Assembly: GCF_006439015.1 (NCBI RefSeq)
Contig: NZ_RCZG01000003.1
Coordinates: forward strand, 63,278-127,277
From: Mycolicibacterium hodleri
GTDB lineage: Bacteria > Actinomycetota > Actinomycetes > Mycobacteriales > Mycobacteriaceae
Direction: 5' to 3'
Length of the DNA stretch: 64,000 nucleotides
Shown: positions 51,281-59,765 of the stretch, piece after piece
Layout of the letters: the number at the start of each line of letters is the position of its first letter
How positions within the stretch are numbered: the stretch's first letter is position 1
Made by a program: the position numbers and the translations under genes
The notes under the pieces: generated by a model
Databases searched by the model: none
Seen by the model: the letters and a program-made list of their open reading frames with translations, nothing else
What the model was told of the DNA's origin: nothing

Positions 51281-52983
51281 CGCGTCCCGCGTCGGACTGG
51301 TGGAAGTCCGCCGTGGTGTACCAGATCTACCCGCGCAGCTTCGCCGACTCGAATGGCGATGGCATCGGTGATCTCGCCGGCATCATCGGCCGACTCGACT
51401 ACGTGCGGGCACTCGGCGTGGACGTGATCTGGCTCTCGCCGGTCTACCGCTCACCGCAAGCCGACAACGGCTACGACATCAGTGACTACCGCGCCGTCGA
51501 CCCCATGTTTGGCACCCTGGCCGAGTTCGATGCATTCCTGGCGAGAGTGCACGAACTCGGGATGAAGCTGGTGATGGATCTGGTGGTCAACCACACCTCG
51601 GATCAGCATCCCTGGTTCGCCGAGTCGCGGTCGACACGCGTCGGCTCCAAACGGGATTGGTACTTCTGGCGAGACGCCCGCGACGGCGCCGAGCCGAACA
51701 ACTGGGGCTCCCTCTTCGGGGGTTCGGCGTGGCAGTGGGACCAGAGCACCGAGCAGTACTATCTGCACCTGTTCGAGCGCCGACAGCCGGACTTGGACTG
51801 GACGAACCCTGAGGTGCGAGCGGCGGTTCACGACCTGATGAGCTGGTGGCTCGACCGCGGTGTCGACGGCTTTCGCATGGACGTCATCAACTTCATCTCC
51901 AAGGCCGACGGGCTCCCCGATGCGCCGGGGATTCCGGGCCAGACCTTCGTCAATGCCATTGACAGGTTCGCCGACGGTCCGCACGTGCACGACTACCTCG
52001 CCGAGATGACGCGGGTGGTCTTCGCGGACCGCGACGGCGAGTTCATGACGGTCGGCGAGATGCCTGCGGTGACACCGGACGAGGCGCGGCTCTACACCGA
52101 CCCGGCACGTCACGAGCTGAACATGGTGTTCCAGTTCGAGCACATGTCCGTCGATCAGGGGGCGGACAAGTTCGACTACGTCGGTCTCGACCTCGTCGCG
52201 TTGAAGAAGTCGCTTCACCGGTGGCAGATCGCGTTGGCGGAGACCGGTTGGAACAGCCTGTACTGGAACAACCACGACCAGCCCCGGGTGGTCTCACGGT
52301 TCGGCGACGACCACCCCGACTACTGGGCCGCCTCGGCGAAGGTGCTCGCGACCGTTCTGCACGGCATGCGTGGGACCCCGTTCGTGTATCAGGGTGAGGA
52401 ACTCGGGATGACGAACTACCCGTTCCGACATCCATGGGAGCTCCAGGACATCGAATCCCTCAACTACTACAACGGTGTCCTGGAGGCCGGCGGCGACACG
52501 GGAGCGGCGCTGGCCGGTTTGACCAGGATGAGCCGCGACAACGCCCGCACGCCCATGCAATGGGACGCTGGACCGCACGCCGGTTTCTCCAGTTCCGCTC
52601 CGTGGATGCCCGTCAACCCGAATCACACCTGGTTGAACGCGGAGAGCCAGGTGTGCGCAGCGGACTCGGTGTTCGCCCATTACCAAGCACTGATCCATCT
52701 CCGGCACCGACTGCCGATACTGGTCGACGGTGACTTCACACCGCTGATGGCCGAGGACCCCCAGATCTGGGCGTACACCAGAACCACGCCGACCGCCGGA
52801 CTCGTCGTCCTCGCCAACTGTGGGCGCGATACCAGGGCCGTCGACGTCGACCCGGAGTGGACGGGTGCCACACTCCTGCTCGGCAACCTGCCGAATGCCG
52901 AAGCGTCGATCACGTCGACGACGGTCGAACTGGCACCCTGGGAGGCGAGGATCTATCTCGCCAGGCCCGGTTCGGCAGGCTGA
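51277..52983 (+). CDS. GH13 alpha-glucosidase/oligo-1,6-glucosidase-like enzyme (second of pair)
   Basis: A 568-residue (beta/alpha)8 enzyme. Catalytic residues are Asp202 (GFRMDVINF), Glu261 (TVGEMPAV) and Asp334 (WNNHDQPRV). The start WWKSAVVYQIYPRSFADSNG with GDGIGDLAGIIGRLDY is typical of alpha-glucosidase/isomaltase enzymes. ATG 51277 overlaps the first GH13 gene's stop, so the two are co-translated and likely act on the same carbohydrate. The longer GH13 at 38639 may belong to the same catabolic route. Confidence 0.82.
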   Translation: MTRPASDWWKSAVVYQIYPRSFADSNGDGIGDLAGIIGRLDYVRALGVDVIWLSPVYRSPQADNGYDISDYRAVDPMFGTLAEFDAFLARVHELGMKLVMDLVVNHTSDQHPWFAESRSTRVGSKRDWYFWRDARDGAEPNNWGSLFGGSAWQWDQSTEQYYLHLFERRQPDLDWTNPEVRAAVHDLMSWWLDRGVDGFRMDVINFISKADGLPDAPGIPGQTFVNAIDRFADGPHVHDYLAEMTRVVFADRDGEFMTVGEMPAVTPDEARLYTDPARHELNMVFQFEHMSVDQGADKFDYVGLDLVALKKSLHRWQIALAETGWNSLYWNNHDQPRVVSRFGDDHPDYWAASAKVLATVLHGMRGTPFVYQGEELGMTNYPFRHPWELQDIESLNYYNGVLEAGGDTGAALAGLTRMSRDNARTPMQWDAGPHAGFSSSAPWMPVNPNHTWLNAESQVCAADSVFAHYQALIHLRHRLPILVDGDFTPLMAEDPQIWAYTRTTPTAGLVVLANCGRDTRAVDVDPEWTGATLLLGNLPNAEASITSTTVELAPWEARIYLARPGSAG

Positions 52984-53100
52984 ACACCGGCCGCCGCGCT
53001 CGCTGCCGTTACTCGATGCGATGTGAGGAGACGGTGGCCGCGCGTTAATGTGCTGTGGTCGGCCTCAGCGAACAAGCCGACGGAAGAGTTGAGCATTTAC

Positions 53101-54132
53101 ATGACCGCAGCAGCAGAACCCTCGGCGCTTGAATTACGGGTCGGCCACTACTACCAGATGGCCGACACCTATCGGGTCGGCCACGAAAAGGTACGCGAGT
53201 TCGCCCGGGCCGTGCAGAACTACCACCCCGCGCACTGGGATGTCGCCGCCGCCGCGGAGCTGGGCTACTCGGGCTTGGTAGCGCCGCTGACGTTCACGTC
53301 CGCCCCGGCCATGGCCTGCAATCAGCGGATGTTCGAATCGGTTGTCGTCGGATACGACATGTACCTGCAGACCGAAGAGGTTTTCGAGCAGCATCGCCCG
53401 ATCGTGGCCGGCGACGAGTTGCGAATCGACGTCGAATTGTCGTCGGTGCGACGGATCGGTGGCAGAGATCTGATCACCGTGACCAACACCTTCACCGACG
53501 CCGCAGGCGAGCGGGTGCACACCCTGCACACCACGGTCGTCGGCGTCACCGCGGAAGACGTCGATCAGGCGATCCGACCGGCCATCGCGGGCGTGATGAT
53601 GCACGACGTGAACATGCTCGGCAACGACGGGTCCGATGCTCCGTACCAGAAGACCAAACGACCAGGGGGCGAGGCGCGGATCGCAGAAGCGGGCACGACC
53701 CGCACGCCGGGGACGCCCTCCTTCGACGACCTGAAGGTCGGCGACGAGCTACCGGTGCACCACGCCCGATTGTCCCGCGGCGACCTGGTGAACTACGCAG
53801 GAGTGGCCGGCGATGCCAATCCGCTGCACTGGGACGAGGACATCGCCAAGCTGGCAGGGCAGCCCGACGTGATCGCCCACGGGATGCTCACCATGGGCTT
53901 GGGTGCGGGATTCGCCTCATCGTGGTCGGGCGACCCGGGTGCGATCACCCGCTACGCGATACGGCTATCGCAGCCCGCGGTCGTGTCAGCCGCCGAAGGT
54001 GCAGACATCGAGTACAGCGGCCGGATCAAGTCGCTTGACCCTGCCGCCCGCACCGGTGTCGTGATCGTCGGCGCGAAGTCCGGTGGTCGGAAGATCTTCG
54101 GCCTGGCGACGGTGACCGTCCGCTTCCGCTGA
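53101..54132 (+). CDS. Fused HadA/HadB-type (3R)-hydroxyacyl-ACP dehydratase
   Basis: A 343-residue double-hotdog protein. The N-terminal half (MADTYRVGHEKVREFARAVQ, LVAPLTFTSAPAMACNQRMF) resembles HadA. The C-terminal half (VHHARLSRGDLVNYAGVAGD, then ANPLHWDEDIAKLAGQPDVI) carries the hydratase-2 motif with a candidate catalytic Asp and His (GDANPLHWD). It would dehydrate a hydroxyacyl thioester in one polypeptide. GGAAGAG lies upstream of ATG 53101. The separate HadA-like gene at 28050 may be a relative. Native substrate (mycolate-type chain or another acyl-thioester) unknown. Confidence 0.8.
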   Translation: MTAAAEPSALELRVGHYYQMADTYRVGHEKVREFARAVQNYHPAHWDVAAAAELGYSGLVAPLTFTSAPAMACNQRMFESVVVGYDMYLQTEEVFEQHRPIVAGDELRIDVELSSVRRIGGRDLITVTNTFTDAAGERVHTLHTTVVGVTAEDVDQAIRPAIAGVMMHDVNMLGNDGSDAPYQKTKRPGGEARIAEAGTTRTPGTPSFDDLKVGDELPVHHARLSRGDLVNYAGVAGDANPLHWDEDIAKLAGQPDVIAHGMLTMGLGAGFASSWSGDPGAITRYAIRLSQPAVVSAAEGADIEYSGRIKSLDPAARTGVVIVGAKSGGRKIFGLATVTVRFR

Positions 54133-54144
54133 CCAGCGTGGGGG

Positions 54145-55584
54145 CTACGTGGTCGGCACCCAGTTGCCGTGGAACCCGGCAGGCACCCGGTGTGGCACCT
54201 TGATGGCGGCCACCTCCTCCAGGGTCTGGGCATCCAGGATTGCCAGCTCGCTGCGATCGGACGGCCGGTCGTAGACGTAGCCCATCAGCACCCCCTCGTC
54301 CTCGCCGGAATCCGATGACGATGGGTGAAAGACGAACTCGCCCAGCACCTTTCCGTTACCGAATTCCCGCACCTGGCTGTTGTTGCCGACGAGATCGTGC
54401 TTGAGCAAGGTGTTCTCACCCGCGGTGCCCTCGCCGACTGCCGGCGCGTAGCCGTACCGATGGCGCTTGCCGACCCGGCGTTCGTCGACGCGTGGGAACT
54501 CCTGCCCGCGGTCGTCGATCCGCGATTCGCGGACCTTGCCGTCGACGAGGTCGACGGTCCAGCGATCCAGCGTCGGCGGACCCTCGTTGGGACCGAGGTG
54601 GTCGGTGTCGAACATCTTCGGGTGCCGCACCACGTCGAGCACGATCGTGTCGCCGTCATCGTAGGCATTCATCGGGTGGAAGACGTAGCACGGTTCGACG
54701 TCGAACCACCGCACGTCGGCGTTGCCGCCCTCGCGTGGCATCACGCCGATCCGGGCGGGGTAGCGCGGATTCCACGAATAGGGGAAGCGTCGATCGGCAC
54801 TCATCCCAGATGGCGTCCTGGCGCTGATCGGATCGGGAATGCGGATCCGACCGATCAACGCGGACAACAACAGTCGCGCAGGCAGCCGAAGCCCACGAGG
54901 TGCCGTCATCTCCGCGGCCTGGCGGTTGTCGAATGTCACGGGCAGGTCATAGAAGACGACGTGTCGCTCGGTGAGAGAGAAGTCGTGCATCATCGGGCTG
55001 CCGGTGACCTCGATGTCGACGGTGCGCCGTGCCTGGCCGTCGGCGCCGATGACGGAGTACTGCACCGTGTTGCCACGAAACATGTTGTAGGAAACCGCAT
55101 GCAGCTCACCGGAATCCGGGTCACGTTTGGGGTGGGCGGTGTACCCGGCGGTGATCTTTCCATCGAAGTCGCAGGCTCCGACGGTGTCCAATTCGTCGGT
55201 CAGCTCGTAGTTGGCGACGCCGCCCTCGACCAGTGCCAGCGTCTTGCCCGCGTGGCCGATCACGTTCGTGTTGGCGCCGATCGCCGATATCCCAGAGGGT
55301 GGGCTCGAGGGCGGTTCGCCCAGCAGGCGCGACGCGTGCGGGCTGCGCACCCACCGGTTGCGATACCACTCGGCCTTGCCGTCGCGGATACGCATGCCGT
55401 GCACCATGCCGTCTCCGACGAACCAGTGATAGAGCTCGGGATCGATCTCGCCGATCGGATTCGGACCGTTGCGCAGGTAGCGCCCGTCCAGAAAGTCCGG
55501 AATCGTGCCGGACACTTCCAGGTCCATGAGGGTGTATTCCTCGCTGAGCGGCGCGAACACGTCCTCCAGATAGCGGTTCGTCAT
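54145..55584 (-). CDS. Carotenoid oxygenase (RPE65/NinaB family)
   Basis: A 479-residue Fe(II) dioxygenase. The four iron-ligand His positions fit TAGYTAHPKRD, SPMMHDFSLT, YVFHPMNAYDD and AGFHGNWVPTT, with the family start GRYLRNGPNPIGEIDP and LYHWFVGDGMVHGMRI. It splits a carotenoid or stilbene double bond into aldehydes. ATG 55584 has AGGAGG seven bases upstream. It is divergent from a TetR gene with two palindromic operators between them, so its expression is probably TetR-controlled. A carotenoid cluster elsewhere in the window could supply substrate. Confidence 0.88.
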   Translation of the reverse strand: MTNRYLEDVFAPLSEEYTLMDLEVSGTIPDFLDGRYLRNGPNPIGEIDPELYHWFVGDGMVHGMRIRDGKAEWYRNRWVRSPHASRLLGEPPSSPPSGISAIGANTNVIGHAGKTLALVEGGVANYELTDELDTVGACDFDGKITAGYTAHPKRDPDSGELHAVSYNMFRGNTVQYSVIGADGQARRTVDIEVTGSPMMHDFSLTERHVVFYDLPVTFDNRQAAEMTAPRGLRLPARLLLSALIGRIRIPDPISARTPSGMSADRRFPYSWNPRYPARIGVMPREGGNADVRWFDVEPCYVFHPMNAYDDGDTIVLDVVRHPKMFDTDHLGPNEGPPTLDRWTVDLVDGKVRESRIDDRGQEFPRVDERRVGKRHRYGYAPAVGEGTAGENTLLKHDLVGNNSQVREFGNGKVLGEFVFHPSSSDSGEDEGVLMGYVYDRPSDRSELAILDAQTLEEVAAIKVPHRVPAGFHGNWVPTT

Positions 55585-55596
55585 GGCGGTCCTCCT

Positions 55597-55609
55597 ATAA
55601 CAGTGTTAT
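55597..55609. promoter_or_regulatory. TetR-type operator 1
   Basis: ATAACAGTGTTAT is a near-perfect palindrome in the divergent region between the carotenoid oxygenase and the TetR gene, repeated 25 bases away with one changed base. Confidence 0.7.
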
Positions 55610-55621
55610 GTGGCTCTCTTT

Positions 55622-55634
55622 ATAACAGCGTTAT
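55622..55634. promoter_or_regulatory. TetR-type operator 2
   Basis: ATAACAGCGTTAT, a second copy of the operator palindrome 25 bases from the first and about 15 bases before GTG 55650. The pair suggests two TetR dimers controlling both divergent genes. Confidence 0.7.
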
Positions 55635-55649
55635 GGAAGGATCGCAAGG

Positions 55650-56303
55650 GTGAGCGCCATTCGAGAACGGCTGATCGACGGCGGTATCCGCCTGCTGGAG
55701 CGCGACGGACTGCAATCACTCAGCGTGCGCAACCTGGCCGCCGAGGCAGGCACGTCGACCATGGCCGTCTACACGCACTTCGGCGGCATGACGGGTGTGA
55801 TCGACGCCGTTGCCAGCGAAGCGTTCTCCCGATTCGCTCAAGCCTTGACCGAGGCAGCGCAGACCGACGACCCCGTCGCGGATTTCTTCGTGATGGGTGC
55901 GGCCTATCGAGCGTTCGCCATTGCGAACCCGCAGCGGTATCAACTCATCTTCGGCACCTCGTCCCCGGCAGCGGTCACCGGACACCGGACCGACCTCACC
56001 AGCAAAGCGGCGGCCACCGACCGTGCCGAGTGGGCATCGTCGTTCGACGCGCTCCGAAATGTGGTGCACCGCATGATCGCAGCGGGTCGCATCCGCGACG
56101 ACGGTGAACTGAACATCGCAGGCCGACTCTGGAGCCTCAGCCATGGAGAGGTCATGCTCGAATTGGCGGGATTCTTCGGGCACGAGGGACACGGTCTGAC
56201 CCAGATCCTCACCCCGCTCGCGGTGGACGCCCTCGTGGGGATGGGTGACGATCGCGATAGAACGTCTCGATCACTTTCTGCGGCAAGGGATCTGACGCCT
56301 TGA
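55650..56303 (+). CDS. TetR/AcrR family regulator divergent from carotenoid oxygenase
   Basis: A 217-residue regulator with HTH at about residues 5-50 (GIRLLERDGLQSLSVRNLAA then EAGTSTMAVYTHFGGM). The C-terminal domain (ALRNVVHRMIAAGRI, LSHGEVMLELAGFFG) matches the TetR_C_33-type group. GTG 55650 has GGAAGG and AAGG elements upstream. Twin operator-like palindromes lie between it and the carotenoid oxygenase gene, so it is the probable repressor of both. The ligand may be an apocarotenoid or related hydrophobic compound; this is inference. Confidence 0.85.
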   Translation: MSAIRERLIDGGIRLLERDGLQSLSVRNLAAEAGTSTMAVYTHFGGMTGVIDAVASEAFSRFAQALTEAAQTDDPVADFFVMGAAYRAFAIANPQRYQLIFGTSSPAAVTGHRTDLTSKAAATDRAEWASSFDALRNVVHRMIAAGRIRDDGELNIAGRLWSLSHGEVMLELAGFFGHEGHGLTQILTPLAVDALVGMGDDRDRTSRSLSAARDLTP

Positions 56304-56321
56304 ATTTGAAAGGAGCGGCCT

Positions 56322-57737
56322 TCACACCAGCGCGCCCAGAAGTTGGTTGAAGGCTTCGGTCATGGAGGGGTGGGTGTAGATCTCGTCGCGAAGTTGGGTG
56401 GCGGTGATGCCGTGGCGCATCGCCAGGGCGACGGTGTTGATGACTTCGTGAGAGTCGTAGCTGAGCAGGGCGGCCCCGAGGATTTCGTCGGTGTCGGAGT
56501 TGACGACGACTTTCATCATGCCGCGGGGCTCGCCGACGATGCGGGCCCGCGGCACAGTCGCCATCTTCGCGACGGGCAATGCAGCGACTTTCACGCGGTG
56601 TCCCGCAGCGCGGGCATCGCGTTCGGTGAGGCCAACGCGCGCCAAGGGCGGTGTCATGAAGAGCGTGTAGGGCACGGCGACACGTTCGGTAGTGCTGCGG
56701 TTTCCGGCACCGACGAGCTGATCGAGCACGACGCGGTAGTCGTCGAGGGAGACGTAGGTGAATTGCGGACCGCCGTTGACGTCACCAATGGCGAAGATGT
56801 GCGGCTGATTGGTGCGCAGATGTTCGTCGACGGCCACCGCTCCATCTTCGGTGAGGCGGACGCCCGCCGCGTCCAGGCCCAAGTCAGCGGTGACCGGTCG
56901 GCGGCCCAGCGCCGCCAGGATGACATCGGCCTGCACCGACCGCGATTCTCCGTCCCGTGCGTAATACACCGTCGCCGACGAGGCCGGGCCGTCTTCGACG
57001 CGGCGGACCTCGGCGCCCGTGATGACGGTGATGCCGTTGTCTCGCATAATGTCTCGCGCACAAGCGGCGACGTCGTCGTCTTCCTGGCCGAGGATCTGCC
57101 GGTGGTGTTCCAGAACGGTCACCTCGGAGCCATAGGCGGCGTACATGGCGGCGAACTCCAGGCCGACGTATCCACCGCCGAGCACCACGAGGCGTGGTGG
57201 TAGATCCGGGGTAGCCAGCAGATCGGTGCTGGTGGCCACCACGGAGCTCTCGCGCAATCCGGGGATGTCGGGGATGATCGGCTCGGCACCAGTGCCCACG
57301 ACGACGTGCTGCGCCTCGACCGTCACGGCGCCGCCGTCGGCCCTGGTGACGTGCACCGTGTGCGGGTCCAGGAACCTGGCCCGCCCGGTGAGCACGGTGA
57401 CCGAGTCGATCCCGTCGAGCATGGCGAAGTTCTCCGCCCGCATCTGCGACGTCAGGGCTCGTTCGGCGAACACGGCGTGTCGGTAGTAGTCGGATTTGGA
57501 TTCCGCGTCGCTGCCATTGCGCTGCTCTGATTGGTAGACAAGGGATTTCGTCGGAACACAGCCGATGTTGATGCACGTCCCGCCGTACATGTCGGCAGAC
57601 TGCTCGACCATTACCACCCGCCACCCCTGCCGTCCCAGTGTCGCCGCCAGCGTCTTGCCGCCCTTGCCGAACCCGATCACAACGAGGTCGGCGCGGACCA
57701 GTGACTGAACGTCGATGCGCGTGCTGGGCTCGATCAT
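56322..57737 (-). CDS. RclA-like pyridine nucleotide-disulfide oxidoreductase
   Basis: A 471-residue FAD flavoprotein of the mercuric-reductase/RclA group. The redox-active disulfide is in YGGTCINIGCVPTKSLV (two Cys spaced by four), with NAD-binding LVVLGGGYVGLEFAAMYAAY and FAIGDVNGGPQFTYVSLDDY. The C-terminal dimer region is EIYTHPSMTEAFN with conserved His. The start and TLAATLGRQGWRVVMVEQSADMY align with E. coli RclA (reactive chlorine resistance, copper reductase). ATG 57737 has GAGAGGAC upstream. It is 41 bases past an SDR gene on the same strand, with which it may share a transcript under the LysR gene. Confidence 0.8.
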   Translation of the reverse strand: MIEPSTRIDVQSLVRADLVVIGFGKGGKTLAATLGRQGWRVVMVEQSADMYGGTCINIGCVPTKSLVYQSEQRNGSDAESKSDYYRHAVFAERALTSQMRAENFAMLDGIDSVTVLTGRARFLDPHTVHVTRADGGAVTVEAQHVVVGTGAEPIIPDIPGLRESSVVATSTDLLATPDLPPRLVVLGGGYVGLEFAAMYAAYGSEVTVLEHHRQILGQEDDDVAACARDIMRDNGITVITGAEVRRVEDGPASSATVYYARDGESRSVQADVILAALGRRPVTADLGLDAAGVRLTEDGAVAVDEHLRTNQPHIFAIGDVNGGPQFTYVSLDDYRVVLDQLVGAGNRSTTERVAVPYTLFMTPPLARVGLTERDARAAGHRVKVAALPVAKMATVPRARIVGEPRGMMKVVVNSDTDEILGAALLSYDSHEVINTVALAMRHGITATQLRDEIYTHPSMTEAFNQLLGALV

Positions 57738-57778
57738 GTGTGTCCTCTCTCGGAAGGTCTCATTCGTTGGCCGCGTGG

Positions 57779-58612
57779 CTATTTGGGCGTGATCGCGATC
57801 TGGGCCGGCATTTTGAGGTCGGTCAGTCCGCCGTCGACGAAGATTTCGGTGCCGGTCATGAAGCTGCTTTGGTCCGAAGCGAGAAAGAGTACCGCGGCGG
57901 CGAGCTCGGCGGGTCTGCCAACGCGGCCCATCGGGACCTTGGCCGCTTCGCCGTCGAGGAGTTGTTGCTGCTGTCCGGCTGGGGCCAGTCCGGTGAGTCC
58001 GGGTGTTTCGATCGGGCCGGGGACGACGGTGTTGACCCGGATGCCGCGGGTGATCAGTTCGGTGGCCCAGGTCCGCCCGAACGAACGAATCGCCGCCTTG
58101 GTCGCGGCGTAGATGCTGAATGCCGGCGTTCCGTTGTAGGCGGCGGTGGATCCCGCCAGCACGATCGACGCGCCGGAGTTGAGCAGTGGAAGCATCGCCT
58201 GCACGGTGAACAGGGTGCCGCCGACGTTGTTGAGGAACACGCTGCTGAACTGTTCGACAGAGATCTCCCCGAGCGGGGTGAACTCCCCACCCCCAGCGTT
58301 GGCGAAGAGGACGTCGAGGCCGTGTCCGCGGGCTTCGATCGCTTCGGCGACCTTGGTCAGATCATCGACGCTGGAGACGTCTGCGCGGATGCCGGTGGCG
58401 GCGGCGCCGATCGTCGCGACCGCGGCGTCGATCGACTCTTGGTTGCGGCCGGTGAGAAAGACATGGGCGCCCTCGGCGGCCAGGCGTTGAGCGGTGGCCA
58501 GGCCGATGCCAGAGCTACCGCCCGTCACCAGCGCCGTCTTCCCGTCGAGTTGGTGGGCGATACCGACTGGCGTCGCGGCGGGCTGGGTGGCCTCGGGTGC
58601 GGGGTTCGTCAT
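57779..58612 (-). CDS. SDR family oxidoreductase in LysR divergon
   Basis: A 277-residue NAD(P)-dependent oxidoreductase. Cofactor site TGGSSGIG, NAG-type loop LFANAGGGEF, Ser in VLAGSTAAYNG and YAATK are intact. The tail GTEIFVDGGLTDLKMPAQIA is complete. A 20-residue Pro/Ala lead precedes the fold. ATG 58612 has GAAGGA upstream. It is divergent from a LysR gene with two dyads between, and is followed by the RclA-like gene, so both may respond to the same oxidant or electrophile signal. Confidence 0.86.
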   Translation of the reverse strand: MTNPAPEATQPAATPVGIAHQLDGKTALVTGGSSGIGLATAQRLAAEGAHVFLTGRNQESIDAAVATIGAAATGIRADVSSVDDLTKVAEAIEARGHGLDVLFANAGGGEFTPLGEISVEQFSSVFLNNVGGTLFTVQAMLPLLNSGASIVLAGSTAAYNGTPAFSIYAATKAAIRSFGRTWATELITRGIRVNTVVPGPIETPGLTGLAPAGQQQQLLDGEAAKVPMGRVGRPAELAAAVLFLASDQSSFMTGTEIFVDGGLTDLKMPAQIAITPK

Positions 58613-58700
58613 GGCGGTAGTTCCTTCTCTCAATGGCTGCGGGCGCCTCGGTGGGCCTTGATGTCCATCGTGCGTCCGTCGCGGCGGATGAAAAAGGGCT

Positions 58701-58736
58701 GATGAGCGAAGACACTCATCGATTGGATCGATCAAT
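58701..58736. promoter_or_regulatory. Tandem dyads in SDR/LysR divergent promoter
   Basis: GATGAG-N8-CTCATC (58701-58720) and ATTG-N7-CAAT (58722-58736) are adjacent palindromes about 40 bases before the LysR start. The second has the T-N11-A geometry typical of LysR-type binding sites. Confidence 0.65.
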
Positions 58737-58772
58737 GCGCAGACCCGACGGTGCGCACTACGCTCTGGGTGC

Positions 58773-59699
58773 ATGGAGCTTCGGCAGCTCGAGGCGTTCG
58801 TGGCGGTGGCCACCGAGCTGCACTTCGGGCGCGCCGCGGACCGCCTGCGTATCGGTCAGCCCACGCTCAGTGACCTGATCCGCCGCTTGGAACGCGAACT
58901 GGGCGCCCCCCTGCTGACTCGGACCACCCGCAAGGTCGCCCTGACCGGTGCCGGGCAGGAACTTCTCGGTCGGGCCAAGGTGATCCTCGACGAGGTCGCC
59001 GCCGCGGCGGCCGCCGTGCGGCGCACTGCCCAGGGAGAGACTGGCACCGTGCGGGTGGCGATCACCCCACCTGCGGCGCCCGTGCTGGCCCCGCACCTGA
59101 ATAGTGCCGCATGTGAACACCTACCGGACGTGGACGTCGCCGTGCAGCGCATGTGGCTGCCCGACCTGACTCGGGCGCTCGCCGAGGGCACCACCGACGT
59201 GGCGATCACCTGCGCTCGACTGCCCGACGTACCGGGTGTGGTGAACACCGTCTTCTGCAGTGAGCCCCTTCTGGTGGGTTTGCGGCCGGATCACCACCTC
59301 GCCGGCGATGCCGAAGTGGCGCTCGGAGACCTGGAGCGGAATCGGCTTGCATTCCCCAGCGACACACTGTTTCCCGCTCTGGCACTGGCCCAGCGCCAAG
59401 CCCTGGATTCGGTGGGTTTGACCCCGCCCGTGGTCGTCCTCGATACCACCGACCTGTCGGCATCGAACTGGACGAACCAGCTGGAGGCGACGTGGATTCT
59501 GCTCACCGCCTCACTGGGAACACCACCCAACACCACTGTCCTACCGATCGTCCCCGCGCTACGGATCCCCTACACGCTGCAGTGGAGCCCTGAACGCGCC
59601 CAGACCGCAGCAGTTGCCCGCTTCGTCCGACTGGCCCTGACCCATGACGTTCCGCCGGGATGGCATCTCGAACCCGGGCATCTGCGCCACCCCGGCTAA
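58773..59699 (+). CDS. LysR family transcriptional regulator
   Basis: A 308-residue regulator. The winged HTH occupies residues 1-60 (LRQLEAFVAVATELHFGRAA, RLRIGQPTLSDLIRRLE). The co-inducer domain (residues 90-300) has TVRVAITPPAAPVLAPHLNS and two alpha/beta lobes. The start is ATG 58773. Two dyads lie upstream in the shared region, so it probably controls the divergent SDR and its own expression. Co-inducer unknown. Confidence 0.88.
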   Translation: MELRQLEAFVAVATELHFGRAADRLRIGQPTLSDLIRRLERELGAPLLTRTTRKVALTGAGQELLGRAKVILDEVAAAAAAVRRTAQGETGTVRVAITPPAAPVLAPHLNSAACEHLPDVDVAVQRMWLPDLTRALAEGTTDVAITCARLPDVPGVVNTVFCSEPLLVGLRPDHHLAGDAEVALGDLERNRLAFPSDTLFPALALAQRQALDSVGLTPPVVVLDTTDLSASNWTNQLEATWILLTASLGTPPNTTVLPIVPALRIPYTLQWSPERAQTAAVARFVRLALTHDVPPGWHLEPGHLRHPG

Positions 59700-59765
59700 C
59701 TGCGGCGCCGCTTCATCGCTCTGGCCGATCAGTGTCCGAAAGAGTTGCGTCCCCGGCGCGCGAGG

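Noticed and set aside
59700..59765. Terminator between LysR and kinase genes
   Set aside because: No clear hairpin in the short convergent gap.
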